From Acanthosepion esculentum (lineage: Eukaryota; Mollusca; Cephalopoda; Sepiida; Sepiidae), in the NCBI GenBank assembly GCA_964036315.1, contig OZ038509.1, forward strand, positions 29,280,968-29,344,967: a stretch of 64,000 nucleotides of DNA, given 5' to 3'. A program made the translations under genes and the position numbers. A model generated the notes under the pieces. The model made no database searches. It was not told the origin of the DNA and worked only from the letters and a program-made list of their open reading frames with translations. Numbering within the stretch: position 1 is the first letter of the stretch; each line of letters begins with the position of its first letter. This document shows, piece after piece, positions 38,924 through 53,547 of this stretch.

Positions 38924-41306
38924 CGTTAAACACGGTAATTTCAAATGTGAATATGCAGTTTGAAATCATTAGAAAACCAATAAAATTATTGAGAATCGAT
39001 ATGGTATCGATCAGAAAATATTGTTTTTGACAATTTCCAACAGTTTACACAAAGTTTTATTGCAAATATTAAGTTTTACAAACTTTTGAAAAATATTGAA
39101 TTTTCAATGCAAAAGTAAGCATTTCAAGCTAGTTTTTCAACGTTAAACACGGTAATTTCAAATTTGAATATGCTGTTTGAAATCATTAGAAAACCAATAA
39201 AATTATTGAAAATCGATATGGTATCGATCAGAAAATATTGTTTTTGACAATTTCCAACAGTTTACACAAAGTTTTATTGCAAATATTAAGTTTTACAAAC
39301 TTTTGAAAAATATTGAAATTTCAATGCAAAAGTAAGCATTTCAAGCTAGTTTTTCAACGTTAAACACGGTAATTTCAAATTTGAATATGCTGTTTGAAAT
39401 CATTAGAAAACCAATAAAATTATTGAAAATCGATATGGTATCGATCAGAAAATATTGTTTTTGACAATTTCCAACAGTTTACACAAAGTTTTATTGCAAA
39501 TATTAAGTTTTACAAACTTTTGAAAATATTGAATTTTCAATGCAAAAGTAAGCATTTCAAGCTAGTTTTTCAACGTTAAACACGGTAATTTCAAGTTTGA
39601 ATATGCTGTTTGAAATCATTAGAAAACCAATAAAATTATTGAAAATCGATATGGTATCGATCAGAAAATATTGTTTTTGACTATTTCCAACAGTTTACAC
39701 AAAGTTTTATTGCAAATATTAAGTTTTACAAACTTTTGAAAAATATTGAAATTTCAATGCAAAAGTAAGCATTTCAAGCTAGTTTTTCAACGTTAAACAC
39801 GGTAATTTCAAATTTTAATATGCTGTTTGAAATCATTAGAAAACCAATAAAATTATTGAAAATCGATATGGTATCGATCAGAAAATATTGTTTTTGACTA
39901 TTTCCAACAGTTTACACAAAGTTTTATTGCAAATATTATGTTTTTACAAACTTTTGAAAAATATTGAATTTTCAATGCAAAAGTAAGCATTTCAAGATAG
40001 TTTTTCAACGTTAAACACGGTAATTTCAAATGTGAATATGCAGTTTGAAATCATTAGAAAACCAATAAAATTATTGAGAATCGATATGGTATCGATCAGA
40101 AAATATTGTTTTTGACAATTTCCAACAGTTTACACAAAGTTTTATTGCAAATATTAAGTTTTACAAACTTTTGAAAAATATTGAAATTTCAATGCAAAAG
40201 TAAGCATTTAAAGCTAGTTTTTCAACGTTAAACACGGTAATTTCAAATTTGAATATGCTGTTTGAAATCATTAGAAAACCAATAAAATTATTGAAAATCG
40301 ATATGGTATCGATCAGAAAATATTGTTTTTGACAATTTCCAACAGTTTTCGCAAAGTTTTATTGCAAATATTAAGTTTTACAAACTTTTGAAAATATTGA
40401 ATTTTCAATGCAAAAGTAAGCATTTCAAGCTAGTATTTCAACGTTAAACACGGTAATTTCAAATTTGAATATGCTGTTTGAAATCATTAGAAAACCAATA
40501 AAATTATTGAAAATCGATATGGTATCGATCAGAAAATATTGTTTTTGACAATTTCTAACAGTTTATACAAAGTTTTATTGCAAATATTAAGTTTTACAAA
40601 CTTTTGAAAAATATTGAAATTTCAATGCAAAAGCAAGCAATTCAAGCTACTTTTCAACGTTAAACACGGTAATTTCAAATTTGAATATGCTGTTTGAAAT
40701 CATTAGAAAACCAATAAAATTATTGAAAATCGACATTGTATCGATCAGAAAATATTGTTTTTGACAATTTCCAACAGTTTACACATAGTTTTATTGCAAA
40801 TATTAAGTTTTACAAACTTTTGAAAAATATTGAAATTTCAATGCAAAAGCAAGCAATTCAAGCTACTTTTCATCGTTAAACACGGTAATTTCAAATGTGA
40901 ATATGCAGTTTGAAATCATTAGAAAACCAATAAAATTATTGAGAATCGATATGGTATCGATCAGAAAATATTGTTTTTGACAATTTCCAACAGTTTACAC
41001 AAAGTTTTATTGCAAATATTAAGTTTTACAAACTTTTGAAAAATATTGAAATTTCAATGCAAAAGTAAGCATTTCAAGCTAGTTTTTCAACGTTAAACAC
41101 GGTAATTTCAAATTTGAATATGCTGTTTGAAATCATTAGAAAACCAATAAAATTATTGAAAATCGATATGGTATCGATCAGAAAATGTTGTTTTTGACTA
41201 TTTCCAATAGTTTATACAAAGTTTTATTGCAAATATTAAGTTTTACAAACTTTTGAAAAATATTGAAATTTCAATGCAAAAGCAAGCAATTTAAGCTACT
41301 TTTCAA
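38924..41306. repeat. 11-mer higher-order unit, copy 2 (2,383 bp)
   Basis: Tandem second copy of 36,541-38,923. The match to copy 1 continues to about 41,375, then changes. Its right third also begins the next 11-mer tandem pair from 40,441. Confidence 0.88.
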
Positions 41307-42823
41307 CGTTAAACACGGTAATTTCAAATGTGAATATGCAGTTTGAAATCATTAGAAAACCAATAAAATTATTGAAAATCGATATGGTATCGATCAGAAA
41401 ATATTGTTTTTGACAATTTCCAACAGTTTACACAAAGTTTTATTGCAAATATTAAGTTTTACAAACTTTTGAAAAATATTGAAATTTCAATGCAAAAGTA
41501 AGCATTTCAAACTAGTTTTTCAACGTTAAACACGGTAATTTCAAATTTGAATATGCTGTTTGAAATCATTAGAAAACCAATAAAATTATTGAAAATCGAT
41601 ATGGTATCGATCAGAAAATATTGTTTTTGACAATTTCCAACAGTTTATAAAAAGTTTTATTGCAAATATTAAGTTTTAGAAACTTTTGAAAAATATTGAA
41701 ATTTCAATGCAAAAGCAAGCAATTCAAGCTACTTTTCAACGTTAACCACGCTAATTTCAAATGTGAATATGCAGTTTGAAATCATTAGAAAACCAATAAA
41801 ATTATTGAGAATCGATATGGTATCGATAAGAAAATATTGTTTTTGACAATTTCCAACAGTTTACACAAAGTTTTATTGCAAATATTAAGTTTTACAAACT
41901 TTTGAAAAATATTGAATTTTCAATGCAAAAGTAAGCATTTCAACCTAGTTTTTCAACGTTAAACACGGTAATTTCAAATTTGAATATGCTGTTTGAAATC
42001 ATTAGAAAACCAATAAAATTATTGAAAATCGATATGGTATCGATCAGAAAATATTGTTTCTGACAATTTCCAACAGTTTATACAAAGTTTTATTGCAAAT
42101 ATTAAGTTTTACAAAGATTTGAAAAATATTGAAATTTCAATGCAAAAGTAAGCATTTCAAGCTAGTTTTTCAACGATAAACACGCTAACTTCAAATTTGA
42201 ATATGCTGTTTGAAATCATTAGAAAACCAATAAAATTATTGAAAATCGATATGGTATCGATCAGATAATATTGTTTCTGACAATTTCCAACAGTTTATAC
42301 AAAGTTTTATTGCAAATATTAAGTTTTACAAACTTTTGAAAAATATTGAATTTTCAATGCAAAAGTAAGCATTTCAAGCTAGTTTTTCAACGTTAAACAC
42401 GGTAATTTCAAATGTGAATATGCAGTTTGAAATCATTAGAAAACCAATAAAATTATTGAGAATCGATATGGTATCGATCAGAAAATATTGTTTTTGACAA
42501 TTTCCAACAGTTTACACAAAGTTTTATTGCAAATATTAAGTTTTACAAACTTTTGAAAAATATTGAATTTTCAATGCAAAAGTAAGCATTTCAAGCTAGT
42601 TTTTCAACGTTAAACACGGTAATTTCAAATTTGAATATGCTGTTTGAAATCATTAGAAAACCAATAAAATTATTGAAAATCGATATGGTAACGATCAGAA
42701 AATATTGTTTTTGACAATTTCCAACAGTTTACACAAAGTTTTATTGCAAATATTAAGTTTTACAAACTTTTGAAAAATATTGAAATTTCAATGCAAAAGT
42801 AAGCATTTCAAGCTCGTTTTTCA
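40441..42823. repeat. Second 11-mer pair, copy 1 (2,383 bp)
   Basis: The same period of 2,383 bp as at 36.5 kb but a different set of monomers. Markers are atttctaac (40,551/42,934), cgacattg (40,731/43,114), caaactag (41,508/43,891), tatcgataag (41,821/44,204), caacctag and the aacgataaacacgctaactt plus gataatattg pair. One difference noticed is acaaagatttg near 42,111 against acaaagttttg near 44,494. Confidence 0.87.
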
Positions 42824-45497
42824 ACGTTAAACACGGTAATTTCAAATTTGAATATGCTGTTTGAAATCATTAGAAAACCAATAAAATTATTGAAAATCGA
42901 TATGGTATCGATCAGAAAATATTGTTTTTGACAATTTCTAACAGTTTATACAAAGTTTTATTGCAAATATTAAGTTTTACAAACTTTTGAAAAATATTGA
43001 AATTTCAATGCAAAAGCAAGCAATTCAAGCTACTTTTCAACGTTAAACACGGTAATTTCAAATTTGAATATGCTGTTTGAAATCATTAGAAAACCAATAA
43101 AATTATTGAAAATCGACATTGTATCGATCAGAAAATATTGTTTTTGACAATTTCCAACAGTTTACACATAGTTTTATTGCAAATATTAAGTTTTACAAAC
43201 TTTTGAAAAATATTGAAATTTCAATGCAAAAGCAAGCAATTCAAGCTACTTTTCATCGTTAAACACGGTAATTTCAAATGTGAATATGCAGTTTGAAATC
43301 ATTAGAAAACCAATAAAATTATTGAGAATCGATATGGTATCGATCAGAAAATATTGTTTTTGACAATTTCCAACAGTTTACACAAAGTTTTATTGCAAAT
43401 ATTAAGTTTTACAAACTTTTGAAAAATATTGAAATTTCAATGCAAAAGTAAGCATTTCAAGCTAGTTTTTCAACGTTAAACACGGTAATTTCAAATTTGA
43501 ATATGCTGTTTGAAATCATTAGAAAACCAATAAAATTATTGAAAATCGATATGGTATCGATCAGAAAATGTTGTTTTTGACTATTTCCAATAGTTTATAC
43601 AAAGTTTTATTGCAAATATTAAGTTTTACAAACTTTTGAAAAATATTGAAATTTCAATGCAAAAGCAAGCAATTTAAGCTACTTTTCAACGTTAAACACG
43701 GTAATTTCAAATGTGAATATGCAGTTTGAAATCATTAGAAAACCAATAAAATTATTGAAAATCGATATGGTATCGATCAGAAAATATTGTTTTTGACAAT
43801 TTCCAACAGTTTACACAAAGTTTTATTGCAAATATTAAGTTTTACAAACTTTTGAAAAATATTGAAATTTCAATGCAAAAGTAAGCATTTCAAACTAGTT
43901 TTTCAACGTTAAACACGGTAATTTCAAATTTGAATATGCTGTTTGAAATCATTAGAAAACCAATAAAATTATTGAAAATCGATATGGTATCGATCAGAAA
44001 ATATTGTTTTTGACAATTTCCAACAGTTTATAAAAAGTTTTATTGCAAATATTAAGTTTTAGAAACTTTTGAAAAATATTGAAATTTCAATGCAAAAGCA
44101 AGCAATTCAAGCTACTTTTCAACGTTAACCACGCTAATTTCAAATGTGAATATGCAGTTTGAAATCATTAGAAAACCAATAAAATTATTGAGAATCGATA
44201 TGGTATCGATAAGAAAATATTGTTTTTGACAATTTCCAACAGTTTACACAAAGTTTTATTGCAAATATTAAGTTTTACAAACTTTTGAAAAATATTGAAT
44301 TTTCAATGCAAAAGTAAGCATTTCAACCTAGTTTTTCAACGTTAAACACGGTAATTTCAAATTTGAATATGCTGTTTGAAATCATTAGAAAACCAATAAA
44401 ATTATTGAAAATCGATATGGTATCGATCAGAAAATATTGTTTCTGACAATTTCCAACAGTTTATACAAAGTTTTATTGCAAATATTAAGTTTTACAAAGT
44501 TTTGAAAAATATTGAAATTTCAATGCAAAAGTAAGCATTTCAAGCTAGTTTTTCAACGATAAACACGCTAACTTCAAATTTGAATATGCTGTTTGAAATC
44601 ATTAGAAAACCAATAAAATTATTGAAAATCGATATGGTATCGATCAGATAATATTGTTTCTGACAATTTCCAACAGTTTATACAAAGTTTTATTGCAAAT
44701 ATTAAGTTTTACAAACTTTTGAAAAATATTGAATTTTCAATGCAAAAGTAAGCATTTCAAGCTAGTTTTTCAACGTTAAACACGGTAATTTCAAATGTGA
44801 ATATGCAGTTTGAAATCATTAGAAAACCAATAAAATTATTGAGAATCGATATGGTATCGATCAGAAAATATTGTTTTTGACAATTTCCAACAGTTTACAC
44901 AAAGTTTTATTGCAAATATTAAGTTTTACAAACTTTTGAAAAATATTGAATTTTCAATGCAAAAGTAAGCATTTCAAGCTAGTTTTTCAACGTTAAACAC
45001 GGTAATTTCAAATTTGAATATGCTGTTTGAAATCATTAGAAAACCAATAAAATTATTGAAAATCGATATGGTAACGATCAGAAAATATTGTTTTTGACAA
45101 TTTCCAACAGTTTACACAAAGTTTTATTGCAAATATTAAGTTTTACAAACTTTTGAAAAATATTGAAATTTCAATGCAAAAGTAAGCATTTCAAGCTCGT
45201 TTTTCAACGTTAAACACGGTAATTTCAAATTTGAATATGCTGTTTGAAATCATTAGAAAACCAATAACATTATTGAAAATCGATATGGTATCGATCAGAA
45301 AATATTGTTTTTGACAATTTCCAACAGTTTATAAAAAGTTTTATTGCAAATATTAAGTTTTAGAAACTTTTGAAAAATATTGAAATTTCAATGCAAAAGC
45401 AAGCAATTCAAGCTACTTTTCAACGTTAACCACGGTAATTTTAAATGTGAATATGCAGTTTGAAATCATTAGAAAACCAATAAAATTATTGAAAATC
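41381..45497. repeat. 19-mer higher-order unit, copy 1 (4,117 bp)
   Basis: A larger tandem unit that contains an 11-mer period. Markers recur 4,117 bp away: atttctaac (42,934/47,051), cgacattg (43,114/47,231), caaactag (43,891/48,008), tatcgataag (44,204/48,321) and ataacatt (45,268/49,385). Inside, the same markers also recur at 1,734 bp (8 monomers) and 2,383 bp (11), so the 19-mer is an 11-mer plus an 8-mer truncated unit. Confidence 0.87.
42824..45206. repeat. Second 11-mer pair, copy 2 (2,383 bp)
   Basis: Tandem copy of 40,441-42,823; the match runs on to 45,267, where ataacatt replaces ataaaatt. The next monomer (from about 45,285) is a type B tagaaac copy that has no counterpart at this place in copy 1. 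Confidence 0.87.
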
Positions 45498-48400
45498 GAT
45501 ATGGTATCGATCAGAAAATATTGTTTTTGACAATTTCCAACAGTTTACACAAAGTTTTATTGCAAATATTAAGTTTTACAAACTTTTGAAAAATATTGAA
45601 ATTTCAATGCAAAAGTAAGCATTTCAAACTAGTTTTTCAACGTTAAACACGGTAATTTCAAATTTGAATATGCTGTTTGAAATCATTAGAAAACCAATAA
45701 AATTATTGAAAATCGATATGGTATCGATCAGAAAATATTGTTTTTGACAATTTCCAACAGTTTATAAAAAGTTTTATTGCAAATATTAAGTTTTAGAAAC
45801 TTTTGAAAAATATTGAAATTTCAATGCAAAAGCAAGCAATTCAAGCTACTTTTCAACGTTAACCACGCTAATTTCAAATGTGAATATGCAGTTTGAAATC
45901 ATTAGAAAACCAATAAAATTATTGAGAATCGATATGGTATCGATAAGAAAATATTGTTTTTGACAATTTCCAACAGTTTACACAAAGTTTTATTGCAAAT
46001 ATTAAGTTTTACAAACTTTTGAAAAATATTGAATTTTCAATGCAAAAGTAAGCATTTCAACCTAGTTTTTCAACGTTAAACACGGTAATTTCAAATTTGA
46101 ATATGCTGTTTGAAATCATTAGAAAACCAATAAAATTATTGAAAATCGATATGGTATCGATCAGAAAATATTGTTTCTGACAATTTCCAACAGTTTATAC
46201 AAAGTTTTATTGCAAATATTAAGTTTTACAAAGATTTGAAAAATATTGAAATTTCAATGCAAAAGTAAGCATTTCAAGCTAGTTTTTCAACGATAAACAC
46301 GCTAACTTCAAATTTGAATATGCTGTTTGAAATCATTAGAAAACCAATAAAATTATTGAAAATCGATATGGTATCGATCAGATAATATTGTTTCTGACAA
46401 TTTCCAACAGTTTATACAAAGTTTTATTGCAAATATTAAGTTTTACAAACTTTTGAAAAATATTGAATTTTCAATGCAAAAGTAAGCATTTCAAGCTAGT
46501 TTTTCAACGTTAAACACGGTAATTTCAAATGTGAATATGCAGTTTGAAATCATTAGAAAACCAATAAAATTATTGAGAATCGATATGGTATCGATCAGAA
46601 AATATTGTTTTTGACAATTTCCAACAGTTTACACAAAGTTTTATTGCAAATATTAAGTTTTACAAACTTTTGAAAAATATTGAATTTTCAATGCAAAAGT
46701 AAGCATTTCAAGCTAGTTTTTCAACGTTAAACACGGTAATTTCAAATTTGAATATGCTGTTTGAAATCATTAGAAAACCAATAAAATTATTGAAAATCGA
46801 TATGGTAACGATCAGAAAATATTGTTTTTGACAATTTCCAACAGTTTACACAAAGTTTTATTGCAAATATTAAGTTTTACAAACTTTTGAAAAATATTGA
46901 AATTTCAATGCAAAAGTAAGCATTTCAAGCTCGTTTTTCAACGTTAAACACGGTAATTTCAAATTTGAATATGCTGTTTGAAATCATTAGAAAACCAATA
47001 AAATTATTGAAAATCGATATGGTATCGATCAGAAAATATTGTTTTTGACAATTTCTAACAGTTTATACAAAGTTTTATTGCAAATATTAAGTTTTACAAA
47101 CTTTTGAAAAATATTGAAATTTCAATGCAAAAGCAAGCAATTCAAGCTACTTTTCAACGTTAAACACGGTAATTTCAAATTTGAATATGCTGTTTGAAAT
47201 CATTAGAAAACCAATAAAATTATTGAAAATCGACATTGTATCGATCAGAAAATATTGTTTTTGACAATTTCCAACAGTTTACACATAGTTTTATTGCAAA
47301 TATTAAGTTTTACAAACTTTTGAAAAATATTGAAATTTCAATGCAAAAGCAAGCAATTCAAGCTACTTTTCATCGTTAAACACGGTAATTTCAAATGTGA
47401 ATATGCAGTTTGAAATCATTAGAAAACCAATAAAATTATTGAGAATCGATATGGTATCGATCAGAAAATATTGTTTTTGACAATTTCCAACAGTTTACAC
47501 AAAGTTTTATTGCAAATATTAAGTTTTACAAACTTTTGAAAAATATTGAAATTTCAATGCAAAAGTAAGCATTTCAAGCTAGTTTTTCAACGTTAAACAC
47601 GGTAATTTCAAATTTGAATATGCTGTTTGAAATCATTAGAAAACCAATAAAATTATTGAAAATCGATATGGTATCGATCAGAAAATGTTGTTTTTGACTA
47701 TTTCCAATAGTTTATACAAAGTTTTATTGCAAATATTAAGTTTTACAAACTTTTGAAAAATATTGAAATTTCAATGCAAAAGCAAGCAATTTAAGCTACT
47801 TTTCAACGTTAAACACGGTAATTTCAAATGTGAATATGCAGTTTGAAATCATTAGAAAACCAATAAAATTATTGAAAATCGATATGGTATCGATCAGAAA
47901 ATATTGTTTTTGACAATTTCCAACAGTTTACACAAAGTTTTATTGCAAATATTAAGTTTTACAAACTTTTGAAAAATATTGAAATTTCAATGCAAAAGTA
48001 AGCATTTCAAACTAGTTTTTCAACGTTAAACACGGTAATTTCAAATTTGAATATGCTGTTTGAAATCATTAGAAAACCAATAAAATTATTGAAAATCGAT
48101 ATGGTATCGATCAGAAAATATTGTTTTTGACAATTTCCAACAGTTTATAAAAAGTTTTATTGCAAATATTAAGTTTTAGAAACTTTTGAAAAATATTGAA
48201 ATTTCAATGCAAAAGCAAGCAATTCAAGCTACTTTTCAACGTTAACCACGCTAATTTCAAATGTGAATATGCAGTTTGAAATCATTAGAAAACCAATAAA
48301 ATTATTGAGAATCGATATGGTATCGATAAGAAAATATTGTTTTTGACAATTTCCAACAGTTTACACAAAGTTTTATTGCAAATATTAAGTTTTACAAACT

Positions 48401-49614
48401 TTTGAAAAATATTGAATTTTCAATGCAAAAGTAAGCATTTCAACCTAGTTTTTCAACGTTAAACACGGTAATTTCAAATTTGAATATGCTGTTTGAAATC
48501 ATTAGAAAACCAATAAAATTATTGAAAATCGATATGGTATCGATCAGAAAATATTGTTTCTGACAATTTCCAACAGTTTATACAAAGTTTTATTGCAAAT
48601 ATTAAGTTTTACAAAGTTTTGAAAAATATTGAAATTTCAATGCAAAAGTAAGCATTTCAAGCTAGTTTTTCAACGATAAACACGCTAACTTCAAATTTGA
48701 ATATGCTGTTTGAAATCATTAGAAAACCAATAAAATTATTGAAAATCGATATGGTATCGATCAGATAATATTGTTTCTGACAATTTCCAACAGTTTATAC
48801 AAAGTTTTATTGCAAATATTAAGTTTTACAAACTTTTGAAAAATATTGAATTTTCAATGCAAAAGTAAGCATTTCAAGCTAGTTTTTCAACGTTAAACAC
48901 GGTAATTTCAAATGTGAATATGCAGTTTGAAATCATTAGAAAACCAATAAAATTATTGAGAATCGATATGGTATCGATCAGAAAATATTGTTTTTGACAA
49001 TTTCCAACAGTTTACACAAAGTTTTATTGCAAATATTAAGTTTTACAAACTTTTGAAAAATATTGAATTTTCAATGCAAAAGTAAGCATTTCAAGCTAGT
49101 TTTTCAACGTTAAACACGGTAATTTCAAATTTGAATATGCTGTTTGAAATCATTAGAAAACCAATAAAATTATTGAAAATCGATATGGTAACGATCAGAA
49201 AATATTGTTTTTGACAATTTCCAACAGTTTACACAAAGTTTTATTGCAAATATTAAGTTTTACAAACTTTTGAAAAATATTGAAATTTCAATGCAAAAGT
49301 AAGCATTTCAAGCTCGTTTTTCAACGTTAAACACGGTAATTTCAAATTTGAATATGCTGTTTGAAATCATTAGAAAACCAATAACATTATTGAAAATCGA
49401 TATGGTATCGATCAGAAAATATTGTTTTTGACAATTTCCAACAGTTTATAAAAAGTTTTATTGCAAATATTAAGTTTTAGAAACTTTTGAAAAATATTGA
49501 AATTTCAATGCAAAAGCAAGCAATTCAAGCTACTTTTCAACGTTAACCACGGTAATTTTAAATGTGAATATGCAGTTTGAAATCATTAGAAAACCAATAA
49601 AATTATTGAAAATC
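45498..49614. repeat. 19-mer higher-order unit, copy 2 (4,117 bp)
   Basis: Tandem second copy of 41,381-45,497. The alternation acaaagatttg (42,111), acaaagttttg (44,494), acaaagatttg (46,228), acaaagttttg (48,611) agrees between the two copies. So the point difference preceded the 19-mer duplication. After 49,614 the next monomer has gaatttt where copy 1 is followed by gaaattt. Confidence 0.87.
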
Positions 49615-50950
49615 GATATGGTATCGATCAGAAAATATTGTTTTTGACAATTTCCAACAGTTTACACAAAGTTTTATTGCAAATATTAAGTTTTACAAAC
49701 TTTTGAAAAATATTGAATTTTCAATGCAAAAGTAAGCATTTCAAGCTAGTTTTTCAACGTTAAACACGGTAATTTCAAATTTGAATATGCTGTTTGAAAT
49801 CATTAGAAAACCAATAAAATTATTGAAAATAGATATGGTAACGATCAGAAAATATTGTTTTTGACAATTTCCAACAGTTTACACAAAGTTTTATTGCAAA
49901 TATTAAGTTTTACAAAGTTTTGAAAAATATTGAAATTTCAATGCAAAAGTAAGCATTTCAAGCTAGTTTTTCAACGTTAAACACGGTAATTTCAAATTTG
50001 AATATGCTGTTTGAAATCATTAGAAAACCAATAAAATTATTGAAAATCGATATGGTATCGATCAGAAAATATTGTTTTTGACTATTTCCAACAGTTTATA
50101 CAAAGTTTTATTGCAAATATTAAGTTTTACAAACTTTTGAAAAATATTGAAATTTCAATGCAAAAGCAAGCAATTCAAGCTACTTTTCAACGTTAAACAC
50201 GGTAATTTCAAATGTGAATATGCAGTTTGAAATCATTAGAAAACCAATAAAATTATTGAAAATCGATATGGTATCGACCAGAAAATATTGTTTTTGACAA
50301 TTTCCAACAGTTTACACAAAGTTTTATTGCAAATATTAAGTTTTACAAACTTTTGAAAAACATTGAAATTTCAATGCAAAAGCAAGCAATTCAAGCTACT
50401 TTTCAACGTTAAACTCGGTAATTTCAAATGTGAATATGCAGTTTGAAATCATTAGAAAACCATAAAAATTATTGAGAATCGATATGGTATCGATCAGAAA
50501 ATATTGTTTTTGACAATTTCCAACAGTTTACACAAAGTTTTATTGCAAATATTAAGTTTTACAAACTTTTGAAAAATATTGAATTTTCAATGCAAGAGTA
50601 AGCATTTCAAGCTAGTTTTTCAACGTTAAACACGGTAATTTCAAATTTGAATATGCTGTTTGAAATCATTAGAAAACCAATAAAATTATTGAAAATCGAT
50701 ATGGTATCGATCAGAAAATATTGTTTTTGACTATTTCCAACAGTTTACACAAAGTTTTATTGCAAATATTAAGTTTTACAAAGTTTTGAAAAATAATGAA
50801 ATTTCAATGCAAAAGTAAGCATTTCAAGCTAGTTTTTCAACGATAAACACGTTAATTTCAAATTTGAATATGCTGTTTGAAATCATTAGAAAACCAATAA
50901 AATTATTGAAAATCGATATGGTATCGATCAGAAAATATTGTATTTGACAA

Positions 50951-53547
50951 TTTCCAACAGTTTACACAAAGTTTTATTGCAAATATTAAGTTTTACAAAG
51001 TTTTGAAAAATATTGAAATTTCAATGCAAATGCAAGCAATTCAAGCTACTTTTCAACGTTAACCACGGTAATTTCAAATGTGAATATGCAGTTTGAAATC
51101 ATTAGAAAACCAATAAAATTATTGAGAATCGATATGGTATCGATCAGAAAATATTGTTTTTGACAATTTCCAACAGTTTACACAAAGTTTTATTGCAAAT
51201 ATTAAGTTTTACAAAGTTTTGGAAAATATTGAAATTTCAATGCAAAAGTAAGCATTTCAAGCTAGTTTTTCAACGTTAAACACGGTAATTTCAAATTTGA
51301 ATATGCTGTTTGAAATCATTAGAAAACCAATAAAATTATTGAAAATCGATATGGTATCGATCAGAAAATATTGTTTTTGACTATATCCAACAGTTTATAC
51401 AAAGTTTTATTGCAAATATTATGTTTTACAAACTTTTGAAAAATATTGAAATTTCAATGCAAAAGCAAGCAATTCAAGCTACTTTTCAACGTTAAACACG
51501 GTAATTTCAAATGTGAATATGCAGTTTGAAATCGTTAGAAAACCAATAAAATTATTGAAAATCGATATGGTATCGATCAGAAAATATTGTTTTTGACAAT
51601 TTCCAACAGTTTACACAAAGTTTTATTGCAAATATTAAGTTTTACAAACTTTTGAAAAATATTGAATTTTCAATGCAAAAGTAAGCATTTCAAGCTAGTT
51701 TTTCAACGTTAAACACGGTAGTTTAAAATTTGAATATGCTGTTTGAAATCATTAGAAAAACAATAAAATTATTGAAAATCGATATGGTATCGATCAGAAA
51801 ATATTGTTTTTGACTATTTCCAACAGTTTATAAAAAGTTTTATTGCAAATATTAAGTTTTACAAACTTTTGAAAAATATTGAAATTTCAATGCAAAAGCA
51901 AGCAATTCAAGCTACTTTTCAACGTTAACCACGGTAATTTTAAATGTGAATATGCAGTTTGAAATCATTAGAAAACCAATAACATTATTGAGAATCGATA
52001 TGGTATCGATCAGAAAATATTGTTTTTGACAATTTCCAACAGTTTACACAAAGTTTTATTGCAAATATTATGTTTTACAAAGTTTGGGAAAATATTGAAA
52101 TTTCAATGCAAAAGCAAGCAATTCAAGCTACTTTTCAACGTTAAACACGGTAATTTCAAATGTGAATATGCAGTTTGAAATCATTAGAAAACCAATAAAA
52201 TTATTGAAAATCGATATGGTATCGATCAGAAAATATTGTTTTTGACAATTTCCAACAGTTTACACAAAGTTTTATTGCAAATATTAAGTTTTACAAACTT
52301 TTGAAAAATATTGAATTTTCAATCCAAAAGTAAGCATTTCAAGCTAGTTTTTCAACGTTAAACACGGTAGTTTAAAATTTGAATATGCTGTTTGAAATCA
52401 TTAGAAAAACAATAAAATTATTGAAAATCGATATGGTATCGATCAGAAAATATTGTTTTTGACTATTTCCAACAGTTTATAAAAAGTTTTATTGCAAATA
52501 TTAAGTTTTACAAACTTTTGAAAAATATTGAAATTTCAATGCAAAAGCAAGCAATTCAAGCTACTTTTCAACGTTAAACACGGTAATTTCAAATGTGAAT
52601 ATGCAGTTTGAAATCATTAGAAAACCAATAAAATTATTAAAAATCGATATGGTATCGATCAGAAAATATTGTTTTTTACAATTTCCAACAGTTTACACAA
52701 AGTTTTATTGCACATATTAAGTTTTACAACGTTTTGAAAAATATTGAAATTTCAATGCAAAAGTAAGCATTTCAAGCTAGTTTTTCAACGTTAAACACGG
52801 TAATTTCAAATTTGAATATGCTGTTTGAAATCATTAGAAAACCAATAAAATTATTGAAAATCGATATGGTATCGATCAGAAAATATTGTTTTTGACTATT
52901 TCCAACAGTTTATAAAAAGTTTTATTGCAAATATTAAGTTTTACAAACTTTTGAAAAATATTGAAATTTCAATGCAAAAGCAAGCAATTCAAGCTACTTT
53001 TCAACGTTAAACACGGTAATTTCAAACGTGAATATGCAGTTTGAAATCATTAGAAAACCAATAAAATTATTGAAAATCGATATGGTATCGATCAGAAAAT
53101 ATTCTTTTTGACAATTTCCAACAGTTTACACAAAGTTTTATTGCAAATATTAAGTTTTACAAACTTTTGAAAAACATTGAAATTTCAATGCAAAAGCAAG
53201 CAATTCAAGCTACATTTCAACGTTAAACTCGGTAATTTCAAATGTGAATATGCAGTTTTAAATCATTAGAAAACCAATAAAATTATTGAGAATCGATATG
53301 GTATCGATCAGAAAATATTGTTTTTGACAATTTCCAACAGTTTACACAAAGTTTTATTGCAAATATAAAGTTTTACAAACTTTTGAAAAATATTGAATTT
53401 TCAATGCAAAAGTAAGCATTTCAATCTAGTTTTTCAACGTTAAACACGGTAATTTCAAATTTGAATATGCTGTTTGAAATCATTAGAAAACCAATAAAAT
53501 TATTGAAAATCGATATGGTATCGTTCAGAAAATATTGTTTTTGATTA
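50951..53547. repeat. 12-mer higher-order unit, copy 1 (2,597 bp)
   Basis: Twelve monomers, about two thirds type B, which explains a length 7 bp below 12 x 217. Recurring markers are gttttggaaaa (51,221/53,818), gactatatcc, the ggtagttt/gaaaaac dimer, agtttgggaa (52,081/54,678), caatccaaaag (52,321/54,918), gcacatatt, attctttttg, atataaagtttt and cgttcag (53,522/56,119). Confidence 0.9.

Noticed and set aside
36541..49614. Assembly artefact as the sole explanation for the 11- and 19-mer units
   Set aside because: Copies differ at private sites (cataag, aaatcattg, acaaagatttg/acaaagttttg), and units overlap in different registers, which simple read duplication would not make. It cannot be fully excluded without reads.
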